Assembly (NCBI RefSeq): GCF_034931005.1
Contig: NZ_JAYGIN010000021.1
Span: 70,063-134,062 of the forward strand
Origin: Arcicella sp034931005
Lineage (GTDB): Bacteria; Bacteroidota; Bacteroidia; Cytophagales; Spirosomataceae
Reading direction: 5' to 3'
Length of the DNA: 64,000 nucleotides
How positions within the stretch are numbered: the first letter of the stretch is position 1; the number at the start of each line of letters is the position of its first letter. A program made the position numbers and the translations under genes. The notes under the pieces are model-generated. The model searched no databases. It worked only from the letters and a program-made list of their open reading frames with translations, and had not been told where the DNA came from. Positions 36,175-45,225 of the stretch are shown here, one piece after another.

Positions 36175-37794
36175 ATGAAAATTACGATTGGTAATGACCA
36201 TCTGACCCTCGAAGATTTTAAGAAAATTTTATTTGAAGACGCTAATATCGAAATTGGTAATAAAGCCACCAAGAGAGTGGAAAAATGCTATAATTTTTTG
36301 GCGGACTTTACTAAAAATAAGCTCATCTATGGTATCAATACTGGTTTTGGTCCAATGGCTCAGTATCGTATCGAAGAAGAAGAGCAAACACAATTGCAAT
36401 ATAATTTAATCAGAAGTCACACCACAGGAATGGGAAATGCTATCTCACCTATTTTTGTAAAATCCTTAATGGTGGCTCGTTTAAATACCCTTCTGAAAGG
36501 CTATTCGGGCGTACATCCTGAGTTGGTAGAACTCCTTTGTGAGTATATCAATAACGATGTTTTACCTGTTATTTACGAACACGGGAGCGTTGGAGCAAGT
36601 GGTGATTTGGTTCAATTATCTCATTTAGCTTTATCCTTAATTGGTGAAGGAAAAGTGAGCGATTTGAAAGGAAATATTCAAAATACGGAAGTTGTCATTC
36701 AAGATTTAGGTTTAGAACCCTTCAAAATTCGTTTGCGTGAAGCCTTGGCACTTATGAACGGAACATCAGCCATGACAGGCATCGGAATTGTCAACGCAAT
36801 TCATGCTCAAAACCTGATGAATTGGAGTATTCTTGCGTCTGCAATGATTGTTGAATTGGTGGAATCTTTCGACGACCATTATTCTTACGAACTCAATGCC
36901 GTTAAACTGCACGAAGGTCAAGCTCATGTGGCTAAAAAAATGCGTAGTGTGCTTAAAGACAGCACTTTAGTGAGAAATAGGAGAGAGCACCATTACGAAA
37001 AGAAAGTGACGGTGAATGTCTTGAAAGAAAAAATGCAAGAGTATTATTCTATCAGATGCGTTCCTCAAATTTTGGGCCCAATTCATGACACCATCGAGCA
37101 GGTTATCAATGTGTTAATTGCAGAGGTAAATTCGGTAAATGATAATCCGATTGTGGATGCTGAACGTGGCGATGTGTATCACGGCGGGAATTTTCACGGT
37201 GATTATGTCTCTCTCGAAATGGATAAACTGAAAACTGCCATTACCAAATTATCCATGCTTTCTGAACGTCAATTGAACTATTTATTGAACGATAAACTAA
37301 ATCAAATTTTACCGCCATTTGTCAATTTAGGAAAATTAGGTTTCAATCTTGGAATGCAAGGAGCTCAATTTGTGGCGACTTCAACGGTTGCCGAAAATCA
37401 AACTTTGTCTTTCCCGATGTACGTGCATAGTATTCCGAATAATAATGATAACCAGGATATTGTGAGCATGGGAACAAATGCGGCACTTTTGGCGAGTAAA
37501 GTCATCGAAAATACCTTCCAAATTTTGGCAGTTGAATTTCTGACCATCATTCAAGCCGTTGATTATTTGGGTTTTGAAGATAAATTGTCAAGTTGCTCAC
37601 AAAGAGTTTATCAGCAACTCCGAGAACTCGTTCCTGTGTTTTCTAACGATACCATCATGTATCCAAAAATTGGAGCAGTCAAAGATTATTTATACACCAC
37701 CACCATTGACATTACCTCAAAAGGCTGTAAAATGGTGAATGCTGAAGAAGCAAATACAGAAATTGAAATGGAAGTAGAATGTTGTCCTGTTTAA
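36175..37794 (+). CDS. Tyrosine ammonia-lyase (aromatic amino acid lyase)
   Basis: 539 residues. The MIO cofactor arises from Ala141-Ser142-Gly143 in GSVGASGDLVQLSH. Catalytic Tyr52 lies in YGINTGFGP. His82 in LIRSHTTG sits at the position that selects tyrosine over phenylalanine in bacterial tyrosine ammonia-lyases. Further family motifs are NGTSAMTGIG, SVNDNPIVD, GGNFHGDYVSLEMD and SIPNNNDNQDIVSMG. The protein is strikingly like the tyrosine ammonia-lyase of Flavobacterium johnsoniae, which supplies 4-coumarate for flexirubin. It is the first gene of the pigment-type cluster, 53 bp before the ketoreductase gene. The C-terminus is extended with Cys residues (EVECCPV). Confidence 0.92.
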   Translation: MKITIGNDHLTLEDFKKILFEDANIEIGNKATKRVEKCYNFLADFTKNKLIYGINTGFGPMAQYRIEEEEQTQLQYNLIRSHTTGMGNAISPIFVKSLMVARLNTLLKGYSGVHPELVELLCEYINNDVLPVIYEHGSVGASGDLVQLSHLALSLIGEGKVSDLKGNIQNTEVVIQDLGLEPFKIRLREALALMNGTSAMTGIGIVNAIHAQNLMNWSILASAMIVELVESFDDHYSYELNAVKLHEGQAHVAKKMRSVLKDSTLVRNRREHHYEKKVTVNVLKEKMQEYYSIRCVPQILGPIHDTIEQVINVLIAEVNSVNDNPIVDAERGDVYHGGNFHGDYVSLEMDKLKTAITKLSMLSERQLNYLLNDKLNQILPPFVNLGKLGFNLGMQGAQFVATSTVAENQTLSFPMYVHSIPNNNDNQDIVSMGTNAALLASKVIENTFQILAVEFLTIIQAVDYLGFEDKLSSCSQRVYQQLRELVPVFSNDTIMYPKIGAVKDYLYTTTIDITSKGCKMVNAEEANTEIEMEVECCPV

Positions 37795-37847
37795 GTAAAA
37801 TTGAACAAACTTATCAAACGTATATAGAAAAAGGTTAATCCAAAAAT

Positions 37848-38576
37848 ATGAAATACGCATTAGTTACGGGTGGTTCTCGTGGAATCGGTAGAGCCATTTG
37901 TTTAAAAATGGCAGAAATGGGCTATAATGTGCTGATAAACTACGTCAGTAATGAAGAAAAAGCTCGTGAAGTACAAACAGAACTTATTGAAAAAGGCGTT
38001 AAAGCTGAAATTTTACAGTTTGATGTTGCCGACCAAACGCAGGTGGACGACTCCATCAATACTTGGATAAGCAATAACCCAGAGGCAAGAATTGAGGTTT
38101 TGGTTAATAATGCGGGAATCAGAAAAGACCGCTTATTGATGTCGATGACTAATGAAGAATGGTATGGCGTGATGAATACTGGAATTGGAGGTTTTTATAA
38201 TGTTACTCGCTTGATTATCAGAGAGATGATAAAGAAAAAATATGGGCGAGTAATCAATATTGTATCGCTTTCTGGACTTACGGGTTTACCGGGGCAAACC
38301 AATTATTCAGCTTCAAAAGCAGCTATTATTGGTGCAACAAAGGCTTTGGCACAAGAAGTTGGACGTAAAAATATTACAGTCAATGCCATTGCACCAGGTT
38401 TTATTCGTACCGATATGATTCATGATATTAGTGAAGAAGCCCATAAAGGAATGATTCCGATGAAACGTTTTGGCGAACCTGAAGAGGTTGCTGAATTAGT
38501 CGGATTTATAGCTTCTTCAAAAGCGTCATACATTACCAGTCAAGTTTTGGAAGTAAACGGAGGATTACATTCTTAA
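37848..38576 (+). CDS. 3-oxoacyl-ACP reductase (FabG-like)
   Basis: 242 residues, short-chain dehydrogenase. Cofactor motif VTGGSRGIGRAI at the N-terminus (TGxxxGxG with Arg for NADPH), NNAG in EVLVNNAGIRKD, catalytic Ser/Tyr/Lys in VSLSGLTGLPGQTNYSASKA, and VNAIAPGFIRTDM. It would reduce the beta-keto group in each polyene extension cycle. It lies between the lyase and thioesterase genes, 5 bp before the latter. Confidence 0.93.
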   Translation: MKYALVTGGSRGIGRAICLKMAEMGYNVLINYVSNEEKAREVQTELIEKGVKAEILQFDVADQTQVDDSINTWISNNPEARIEVLVNNAGIRKDRLLMSMTNEEWYGVMNTGIGGFYNVTRLIIREMIKKKYGRVINIVSLSGLTGLPGQTNYSASKAAIIGATKALAQEVGRKNITVNAIAPGFIRTDMIHDISEEAHKGMIPMKRFGEPEEVAELVGFIASSKASYITSQVLEVNGGLHS

Positions 38577-38581
38577 ATAAT

Positions 38582-39004
38582 ATGGAAACTTTACAAATGA
38601 CTTCTACCAAAGAAGTTCTCGTTCGCTTTAATGAAGTGGATTCTATGTCAATCGTTTGGCACGGAAATTACGTCAAATATTTGGAAGATGGGCGTGAAGA
38701 TTTTGGGCAAAAGTTTGGTCTTAGCTATATACACATACAAAAAGCAGGCTATCTTGCTCCAATCGTTGATTTGAAAATTCAGTACAAAAAATCTTTGTAT
38801 TATGGCGATAGCGTTTTGGTTGAAACCACTTTTGTGGAAACAGAAACTGCCAAATTGTTTTTCAAATATCGGTTAATTTCTCCAACCAATTCCAAAGTAT
38901 TGTGTACTGCCACTACTACCCAAGTTTTTTTAGATACCAAAGGAATATTACAACTCACGCTACCTGATTTTGTCCAAAATTGGAAGAAAAAATGGTTTGC
39001 CTAA
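38582..39004 (+). CDS. Acyl-CoA/acyl-ACP thioesterase, 4-hydroxybenzoyl-CoA thioesterase-like
   Basis: 140 residues, single hotdog domain. EVLVRFNEVDSMSIVWHGNY is the usual V(R/Y)(F/Y)xExDxxGxVWHxNY active-site helix entry; WHGNYVKYLEDGREDF carries the acidic catalytic surface. In aryl-polyene and flexirubin clusters such proteins release or edit acyl intermediates. It follows the reductase gene by 5 bp and precedes a ketosynthase gene by 12 bp. Confidence 0.85.
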   Translation: METLQMTSTKEVLVRFNEVDSMSIVWHGNYVKYLEDGREDFGQKFGLSYIHIQKAGYLAPIVDLKIQYKKSLYYGDSVLVETTFVETETAKLFFKYRLISPTNSKVLCTATTTQVFLDTKGILQLTLPDFVQNWKKKWFA

Positions 39005-39016
39005 TTTTCATGGATT

Positions 39017-40165
39017 ATGAAAAATACCTACGTCATTGCCACCAATGTAGTTAGTCCTTTGGGATTTAGTACAGAAGATAATTTCGAGCATATTCAAGCT
39101 CAAAAATCAGGATTAAGCTTTCAAGAATTTGATTTTACCAACGAGCTTTTTTGTGTTTCTAAAATGCAAGAAAGTATTGTGAATCAGCGATTTAAAGTTT
39201 TTGGAGACTTCAAAGACGAATACTCTAAATTAGAAAAAATGTGTATTCTGTCAGTTGCCGATGCCCTAAAACAAACTACTTATAATTGTTTGGGAAAAGA
39301 TTCGGTTTTGATATTTTGTTCGACCAAAGGGAATATTGATTTATTGGAGAATATTGTTCAAAATCAACGTTTTGATGTAGGACTTTTACTTGCTGAAACG
39401 GCTCATAAAATTGCTGAGTTTTTAGGTTTTGAAAATAAACCAATTGTAGTTTCAAATGCTTGTGTATCAGGCACTCAGGGGATTTTGGTGGGCAAAAGAT
39501 TCATTGATGCAGGAATTTATAATAATGTAGTGGTTTTGGGAGGAGATTTGGTCACTAAGTTTACCGTTTCGGGCTTCAAGGCTTTCAATGCGTTGAGTGC
39601 CGAACCTTGCCAACCATTTGACGATAATCGCAAAGGAGTAAATTTAGGAGAAGGTGCGGCAACGGTTATTTTAAGTAATAAATCTAATGAAGACAAAGAC
39701 CAAATTATCGTTAAAGCAGGCTTTAGCTCAAACGATGCAACTCATATTTCTGCTCCTTCACGCACGGGGCAAGGGCTATTAAAAGCCATTCAAAAAATAT
39801 CAGAAGTGTCTGATTTAGAAGATATTGACTTCGTTTCTGCTCACGGAACGGCTACTCGTTATAACGACGATATGGAGTCGCAGGCATTGGCAAGGGCTGA
39901 TTTGAATTTTGTACCCATTCATAGTCTAAAAGGCTATTTTGGGCATACTTTAGGGGCGGCAGGTGTTTTGGAATCGGTCATGGGAATTGCATCTTTACAA
40001 CATAATCAGACCATTATTTCTAAGGGATTTGAGGTATCTGGAACGGTTCAAAATCTCAATCCCATCAAGTCGGTAGAAAACAAACCATTGCGTTCATTTT
40101 TAAAGACATCTTCAGGATTTGGTGGTTGCAATGCTGCCGTATTATTTAGCAAAATAAACCTATGA
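39017..40165 (+). CDS. Beta-ketoacyl-ACP synthase
   Basis: 382 residues, thiolase fold. Active-site Cys149 in VVSNACVSGTQG, His in SAHGTATRYNDDME, and His in LKGYFGHTLGAAGVLE, so the Cys-His-His triad is complete. C-terminal FLKTSSGFGGCNAAVLF is typical. It is the first of two ketosynthase/partner pairs: its stop overlaps the start of the next gene (ATGA at 40162-40165), which encodes a shortened synthase-like partner. It condenses malonyl units during polyene chain growth. Confidence 0.92.
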   Translation: MKNTYVIATNVVSPLGFSTEDNFEHIQAQKSGLSFQEFDFTNELFCVSKMQESIVNQRFKVFGDFKDEYSKLEKMCILSVADALKQTTYNCLGKDSVLIFCSTKGNIDLLENIVQNQRFDVGLLLAETAHKIAEFLGFENKPIVVSNACVSGTQGILVGKRFIDAGIYNNVVVLGGDLVTKFTVSGFKAFNALSAEPCQPFDDNRKGVNLGEGAATVILSNKSNEDKDQIIVKAGFSSNDATHISAPSRTGQGLLKAIQKISEVSDLEDIDFVSAHGTATRYNDDMESQALARADLNFVPIHSLKGYFGHTLGAAGVLESVMGIASLQHNQTIISKGFEVSGTVQNLNPIKSVENKPLRSFLKTSSGFGGCNAAVLFSKINL

Positions 40166-40854
40166 AAACATCCATCCAACACATTTGTCATATCAGCCAA
40201 CAGACTATTAGTTTGGATGGCAAAATGGTCTTTCATCTTGATAATCAATTGGAATCCAATGAGTTTTTGAATGAAAGTTATCGTTTTTTGCAAATAGATT
40301 ATCCAAAGTTTTTCAAAATGGATATTTTGGCAAAAATAGCTTTTGTTGCTACCGAATTTATTTGTAAGGGTTTGATTCTTAAAGATATAAATAAAGATTC
40401 AGTCGGGATTGTACTCGGTAATAAATCGTCCAGTTTGGTAGCAGATTTAACGCATCAACGGAGTATTCAAGATAAAAACGCCCACTTCCCAAGCCCAGCC
40501 GTTTTTGTATATACTTTGCCCAATATTATGATGGGAGAAATGAGTATTCGTCATGGATTTAGCAATGAAAATACCCTTTTTATTTCGGATAAATTTGACC
40601 CTGAAACCTTAGAAAAATATACAAATCATCTTTTTAAAGAGCGAATTATTGAGCATTGTATTGGTGGCTGGGTGGACGCACATCCAGGAAATTATGAAGC
40701 ATTTATCTATTTCGTAGGTACAGGAAAATCTACTCTTTGGGGTGAACATACGGCAGAAAATATTTTAGCTTTGAAACAACATTCAGCCGAAGAAATTACA
40801 GAAAATTGCCATAAAATACCTTTTGTATCAGAAACTATTTCCTCCGAATATTGA
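40162..40854 (+). CDS. Truncated ketosynthase-like partner protein, no active-site Cys
   Basis: 230 residues, about half of a ketosynthase. SVGIVLGNKSSSLVADLTHQ and SPAVFVYTLPNIMMGEMSIR match the N-terminal thiolase half, but the nucleophile Cys and both His motifs are absent. Similar catalytically inactive partners occur in aryl-polyene and flexirubin clusters and may act like chain-length factors. Translational coupling to the preceding synthase (ATGA overlap) supports a heterodimer. The exact role is inferred. Confidence 0.75.
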   Translation: MKTSIQHICHISQQTISLDGKMVFHLDNQLESNEFLNESYRFLQIDYPKFFKMDILAKIAFVATEFICKGLILKDINKDSVGIVLGNKSSSLVADLTHQRSIQDKNAHFPSPAVFVYTLPNIMMGEMSIRHGFSNENTLFISDKFDPETLEKYTNHLFKERIIEHCIGGWVDAHPGNYEAFIYFVGTGKSTLWGEHTAENILALKQHSAEEITENCHKIPFVSETISSEY

Positions 40855-40960
40855 TAATAGTATCGTTAAAATGGCTATTTGTATAAATTATTTACAATCG
40901 CCATTCTTTGCAAATAAATTCGTACACAATTTAAAATCAACCTCTTAGATATTTACTAAC

Positions 40961-41230
40961 ATGGAAAAATCAGCACTAATTGACGTATTAAAAATTCAAA
41001 TTATCCAGCAATTAAATTTGGATATTGACCCTAAAACTATCACCGAAGATTCATTTTTATTTGGCGATGAGGGACTTGGACTTGATTCAATTGATGCCCT
41101 TGAATTGGTCGTTTTATTGGATAAAAATTATAATATCAAAGTAGGAAATCCTGAAGATGTAAAAGAGCATTTCAAATCGCTAAGCACTTTAGCAGACTAC
41201 GTTCTTGAAAATTCTTCAGTGGTTGCTTAA
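40961..41230 (+). CDS. Acyl carrier protein
   Basis: 89 residues. The phosphopantetheine attachment Ser43 lies in GLGLDSIDALELVVLL, with the usual acidic helix II. It starts after a 106-bp gap, the only sizeable break in the cluster, so a second promoter is possible. It is the single ACP of the cluster in this window and is followed by its likely activating transferase. Confidence 0.93.
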   Translation: MEKSALIDVLKIQIIQQLNLDIDPKTITEDSFLFGDEGLGLDSIDALELVVLLDKNYNIKVGNPEDVKEHFKSLSTLADYVLENSSVVA

Positions 41231-41246
41231 TTAAACTTTTACAACG

Positions 41247-41885
41247 ATGTTGGCTATCTATTACACCCAAAAATCAGAAGTGATGACTCCCTTATTTTGG
41301 GAGTGGTGTCGCCAGCAATTACCCCCAATAATTAGGGATAGAATCGAAAGAAAAGTTAGTCGTGAAAAAATCCAAACCAGTCTTTTGGGTTATTTACTTT
41401 TGAAAGAATCCTTTGAAAGAAATGGACTTCCTCAGGCGATTGATATGATAAAACAGTCGCCAACGGGACGACCAAATATTGTGCAAGATTTTGATTTTAA
41501 TATTTCTCATTCTGCTCAATATGCCGTTTGTGCTTTTAGCAAAAAATATAGCATTGGCATTGATATTGAGAAGATTAAGCCTATTTCATTAGAATTCTTA
41601 CAGAGTTTTTTTAACCAAGATGAATGGGCAGAATTACACCAAAATGAAAATACACAAGAGCAATTTTACCGACTCTGGACTAAAAAAGAAGCCGTAGTGA
41701 AAGCTGATGGACGAGGCTTGAATATTCCTTTGAAAGAAATAATTATCAAAAATAATCAAGGATTTGTAGAACGTGTAAAATGGTTTTTGCAGGAAATTCC
41801 ATTAGACAAAAACTATATGATGCACGTCGCAACAAACGAACCCATCAGCGAATATCAACGAGTAAAAATCAGTTTTAAAGGATAG
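41247..41885 (+). CDS. 4'-phosphopantetheinyl transferase (Sfp-type)
   Basis: 212 residues. Motifs: PNIVQDFDFNISHSAQYAVC, SIGIDIEKIKP (Mg-binding Asp-Glu) and FYRLWTKKEAVVKADGRGL (the WxxKEAxxKxxG signature). It adds the phosphopantetheine arm to the ACP encoded 16 bp upstream. A cluster-specific transferase is expected when a dedicated ACP is used. Confidence 0.93.
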   Translation: MLAIYYTQKSEVMTPLFWEWCRQQLPPIIRDRIERKVSREKIQTSLLGYLLLKESFERNGLPQAIDMIKQSPTGRPNIVQDFDFNISHSAQYAVCAFSKKYSIGIDIEKIKPISLEFLQSFFNQDEWAELHQNENTQEQFYRLWTKKEAVVKADGRGLNIPLKEIIIKNNQGFVERVKWFLQEIPLDKNYMMHVATNEPISEYQRVKISFKG

Positions 41886-41902
41886 GTTATTTCCCAATAA
41901 AT

Positions 41903-42013
41903 ACAATGTTTTATAAGTTTTCTGAATAATTTTCACCCTAAAATGTTTGATTGGGGGACTTCCCTAAAGTTTTTTCCACTTTCGGGAAGTTGAAAAAACT
42001 TATTAAACAGTGC
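41903..42013. repeat. MITE-like repeat, family 3 (copy 2)
   Basis: Related to 26076-26194: shares TAAGTTTTCTGAATAATTTTC, CCTAAAATGTTTGATTGG, the hairpin ACTTCCCTAAAGT/ACTTTCGGGAAGT and the right end AACTTATTAAACAGTG. The left end is degraded. It separates the transferase gene from the second ketosynthase gene inside the otherwise compact cluster. Confidence 0.75.
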
Positions 42014-42030
42014 AATAAATCTCTGAAATA

Positions 42031-43218
42031 ATGAATATTTACATCACAGGAATGGGCTGTATTTCGGCTCTTGGCAACGACATAAACCAGACACTTTATC
42101 ATCTTCAAAATGAAAAATCTGGCTTGACTTACATGGATTTCGTCGAAACAGAATTTAAACAAAAATTCGTGGCAGGAGAAATCAAAATGAGTAATCAAGA
42201 TTTGGCAAATCGTTTTGGAATTTCTGATAAAATTCCAACTCGTACCAGTTTGTTAGGGCTTTGGGCAGCTCAAGATGCGGTGGCACAGTCAGGGATTGAA
42301 ATTGTCGATAAAACCTATAAAACTGGATTTATTTCTGCCTCAACAGTCGGCGGAATGGTTAATACTGAACGACATTTCGATAAATACTTAAAAGGTATTG
42401 ATTATGAGGACTTTGTGAGTTCGAATGATATGGGAGACAGTACCGAATTTATTGCCAATTCATTAAAAATAAAAAGGTTTGTTACAACCATCAATACCGC
42501 TTGTGCGTCCTCATTAAATGCCATTATTTTAGGTACAAGAATGATAAAGCAAGGAATTTTAGACCGTGTAATTGTGGGAGGTTCAGATGCTCTTTGCAAG
42601 TTTACGATTAACGGTTTTAATGCTCTCATGCTTTTAGACACAGAAGCTTGTTTGCCTTTTGACGCTCGAAGAAAAGGAATTAATTTGGGAGAAGGAGCAG
42701 CGTATTTAGTCCTCGAATCAGAGAAAGCAATTAAAGATAAAAGTAAAATATTAGCAAAAATCAGTGGTTATGGAAGTAGTAATGATGCTTTTCATCAAAC
42801 TGCATCATCACCCAATGGCTACGGTTTGCAATTGGCAATGAAAGCAGCCCTAACAACGGCATCTTTAAGCACCACAGATATTAACTATCTCAACGCTCAT
42901 GGAACGGCAACTCCCAATAACGACCTTACCGAAGGCTGGGCGATTAAGGAAACATTCACCGAGGGCATTTCATTTAGTTCTACAAAGAGTTTTACGGGAC
43001 ATACTTTAGCGGCTTCAGGCTCTATTGAAGCCGTGTTTTCTATTTTATCAATCAATAACAATTTCATGCCCGCCAATTTAGGGTTTAATCAAGCCATCGA
43101 AGAACACGGGTTAATACCCATCAGCACTACCCAGCAAGGAGTTTCCTTAAAACATATCATGTCTAATTCTGCTGGCATGGGTGGCTCGTGTTCTTCTATT
43201 ATCTTCTCAAAATCATGA
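42031..43218 (+). CDS. Beta-ketoacyl-ACP synthase II-like
   Basis: 395 residues. Active-site Cys158 in TTINTACASSLNAI, His in NAHGTATPNNDLTE, His in STKSFTGHTLAASGS, and the C-terminal MSNSAGMGGSCSSIIF. It is a complete synthase and the active half of the second synthase/partner pair: its stop codon overlaps the start of the next gene (ATGA at 43215-43218). It is preceded by a family-3 repeat. Confidence 0.93.
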   Translation: MNIYITGMGCISALGNDINQTLYHLQNEKSGLTYMDFVETEFKQKFVAGEIKMSNQDLANRFGISDKIPTRTSLLGLWAAQDAVAQSGIEIVDKTYKTGFISASTVGGMVNTERHFDKYLKGIDYEDFVSSNDMGDSTEFIANSLKIKRFVTTINTACASSLNAIILGTRMIKQGILDRVIVGGSDALCKFTINGFNALMLLDTEACLPFDARRKGINLGEGAAYLVLESEKAIKDKSKILAKISGYGSSNDAFHQTASSPNGYGLQLAMKAALTTASLSTTDINYLNAHGTATPNNDLTEGWAIKETFTEGISFSSTKSFTGHTLAASGSIEAVFSILSINNNFMPANLGFNQAIEEHGLIPISTTQQGVSLKHIMSNSAGMGGSCSSIIFSKS

Positions 43219-44207
43219 AAGCATACATCAACAGTATTCACTGTATGGCTGCACAGGAAGTTGTAGGCAATACATCATTTAAAATAACAGACCCAAATTT
43301 TGCTGAAGTTTTGGGAAATAGTGGAGAACTCCGCCGTATGTCAAGATTGGTAAAATTGGGAATGTACGCTTCGCAAAAATGTATCCACGAAACGGCAACT
43401 GAGCAGGTAGATGCCATTTTGGTTGGAACAGGATTGGGCGGAATAGAATCTTCTGATAAATTCTTGGTACCATTACTCGAAAATGAAAATGCTACTCATT
43501 CTCCTACACCATTTATTCAATCATTGCCAAATTCTATTGCGGGGCAAATAGCCTTAAAATTAAAATGTTATGGCTATAATATGACTTATGTACATCGTGG
43601 ATTTTCGTTTGAAAGTGCCTTAATGGATGCCTTAATGTTGATGGAAGAGAATCTGGAAAACAAAAATATATTGGTCGGAGGTTTGGATGAGTTAGTCGAT
43701 AGTTACATCATTCAAATGAGAAAAGCGGGGTATTTAAAAGATAAAACGGAAGATTTAGGAGTTGTTTTGGGCGAAGGAGCAACATTTTTACAAATTTCTT
43801 CTGAACCAAATACACAAACGCAAGCAGTTTTAAGAGATTTAAGAATGCTATATCGTCCAGAAAATGACACTGAAATTATAGACGAAATATATCATATTTT
43901 GAATGATAATACTCTTGAAATCAATGATATAGATTTTGTGCTGATGGGTTCGTGTGGTGATAAAAACTTAGATGCTAAGTTAAAGAATATATCAGATAAT
44001 CAGTTTGCCAATCATTCAAAAATGAATTTCAAAGAACAATGTGGAGAATATTATACATCGTCGGGTTATGCTTTATGGCAGGCAGTCCAGCTTTTAAATA
44101 ATACTTCAAGTTTGTTTGATGAAGTTCCCAAAGCAGTCAATAATGTACTGATTATTAATCATTACAACGATATAAATTATAGTATTTTTCTAATTTCAAA
44201 ACCATGA
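43215..44207 (+). CDS. Ketosynthase-like chain-length-factor protein, no active-site Cys
   Basis: Start at the ATG in the ATGA overlap (43215), 330 residues. Synthase fold motifs remain (VDAILVGTGLGGIESSDK, TPFIQSLPNSIAGQIALKL, LGVVLGEGATFLQI), but the nucleophile region reads TYVHRGFSFESALMDAL, with no Cys in place of TACSSS, and the His motifs are lost. It most likely forms a heterodimer with the preceding synthase, like the aryl-polyene chain-length factor. It overlaps the next gene by 4 bp. Confidence 0.78.
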   Translation: MKAYINSIHCMAAQEVVGNTSFKITDPNFAEVLGNSGELRRMSRLVKLGMYASQKCIHETATEQVDAILVGTGLGGIESSDKFLVPLLENENATHSPTPFIQSLPNSIAGQIALKLKCYGYNMTYVHRGFSFESALMDALMLMEENLENKNILVGGLDELVDSYIIQMRKAGYLKDKTEDLGVVLGEGATFLQISSEPNTQTQAVLRDLRMLYRPENDTEIIDEIYHILNDNTLEINDIDFVLMGSCGDKNLDAKLKNISDNQFANHSKMNFKEQCGEYYTSSGYALWQAVQLLNNTSSLFDEVPKAVNNVLIINHYNDINYSIFLISKP

Positions 44208-44656
44208 ACATACTCGAAATAGATTTACTGGTAAATGTTGAAAATGTAGCAACTTTTCTACCTCAACAAGAACCTTTTATCATGGTTGATTCATTATTGG
44301 CAACGACAGAAAATACGGCTATTTCTCAATTTTTAGTAAAATCGGATAATGTTTTAGTCAACGATGGCATATTGCAAGAATCTGGTTTGATAGAAAATAT
44401 TGCTCAAACAATTGCCCTAAAAGCAGGCTACGAATCGGTTTTGAGAAATGAAAAACCACAAATCGGATTTATTGTACAAATCAAAGAAATTTCAATTTTT
44501 GATTTTCCAAAAGTGAGTGAAATCATCACTACAAAAATTGAAATTATGATGCAATTACCACAAATGTTAGTGATAAAAGGTGAGTCGTTTGCTGATGAAA
44601 AAAACTTAATGGTCTGTGAAATGAGAGTATTTTTAGATAACCCTACAAAAGCATGA
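44204..44656 (+). CDS. Hotdog-fold dehydratase-like protein (FabA/FabZ-like)
   Basis: 150 residues. FLPQQEPFIMVDSLLATTEN resembles the (L)PQ-P-FxMVD start of FabZ-like dehydratases, followed by LQESGLIENIAQTIALKAGY, a helix with the acidic active-site residue. It probably dehydrates 3-hydroxyacyl-ACP during polyene formation. Coupled to genes on both sides by ATGA overlaps (44204-44207, 44653-44656). Confidence 0.8.
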   Translation: MNILEIDLLVNVENVATFLPQQEPFIMVDSLLATTENTAISQFLVKSDNVLVNDGILQESGLIENIAQTIALKAGYESVLRNEKPQIGFIVQIKEISIFDFPKVSEIITTKIEIMMQLPQMLVIKGESFADEKNLMVCEMRVFLDNPTKA

Positions 44657-45033
44657 AAGCATTATTAGAGCATAATTTTGGGAAAATTATCAATACAGAA
44701 ACGCATGAAAATAAAGTGATTTTTGAAGTCTCTCTCAATACAAATCATGAAATTTACAAAGGTCATTTTCCTTTCAGACCCATTGTTCCAGGTGTTTGTA
44801 CTTTACAATTAGTGAGAGAACTATTAGAAAATCATTTGGGTAAAAAGTGTATATTTTTGAGGTCAAAAAATATAAAATTCAGTGGAATGATTGACCCAAA
44901 TGTTACACCTCAAATAACCATAGAAATTCAACTTCTACCCACCGATTCTCCCCAAGAATTAAAAATCAAAGCTCTTGTATTTTGCAAAGAACTCACATTT
45001 TGTAAATATGATGGTGAGTATTTAAAGCAATAA
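44653..45033 (+). CDS. 3-hydroxyacyl-ACP dehydratase-like hotdog protein
   Basis: 126 residues. GHFPFRPIVPGVCTLQLV matches the dehydratase signature GHFPxxPxxPGVxxxE, with the usual His in HFP; the usual downstream Glu is replaced within LQLVRELLE. It is the last gene of the tightly packed series. Together with the previous hotdog protein it may form a heteromer. After it the cluster ends; I see no clear hairpin terminator before the next gene. Confidence 0.8.
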   Translation: MKALLEHNFGKIINTETHENKVIFEVSLNTNHEIYKGHFPFRPIVPGVCTLQLVRELLENHLGKKCIFLRSKNIKFSGMIDPNVTPQITIEIQLLPTDSPQELKIKALVFCKELTFCKYDGEYLKQ

Positions 45034-45225
45034 AGTGAAAATGTTTTTTGAGTAAACCACTGATTTTTAAATAATTAATTAGGCGGCTGTACTTGTTGGA
45101 GAGAAAGACCCTTCATCAATCATTAAATAGGGACTAAGTTTTTTTAACTTGCGACAAATAGTACATTCACCCAGTATTTAAAAATATTCTAAATCTGGTT
45201 TAGCAAAACTTTAATAATTTATCTA

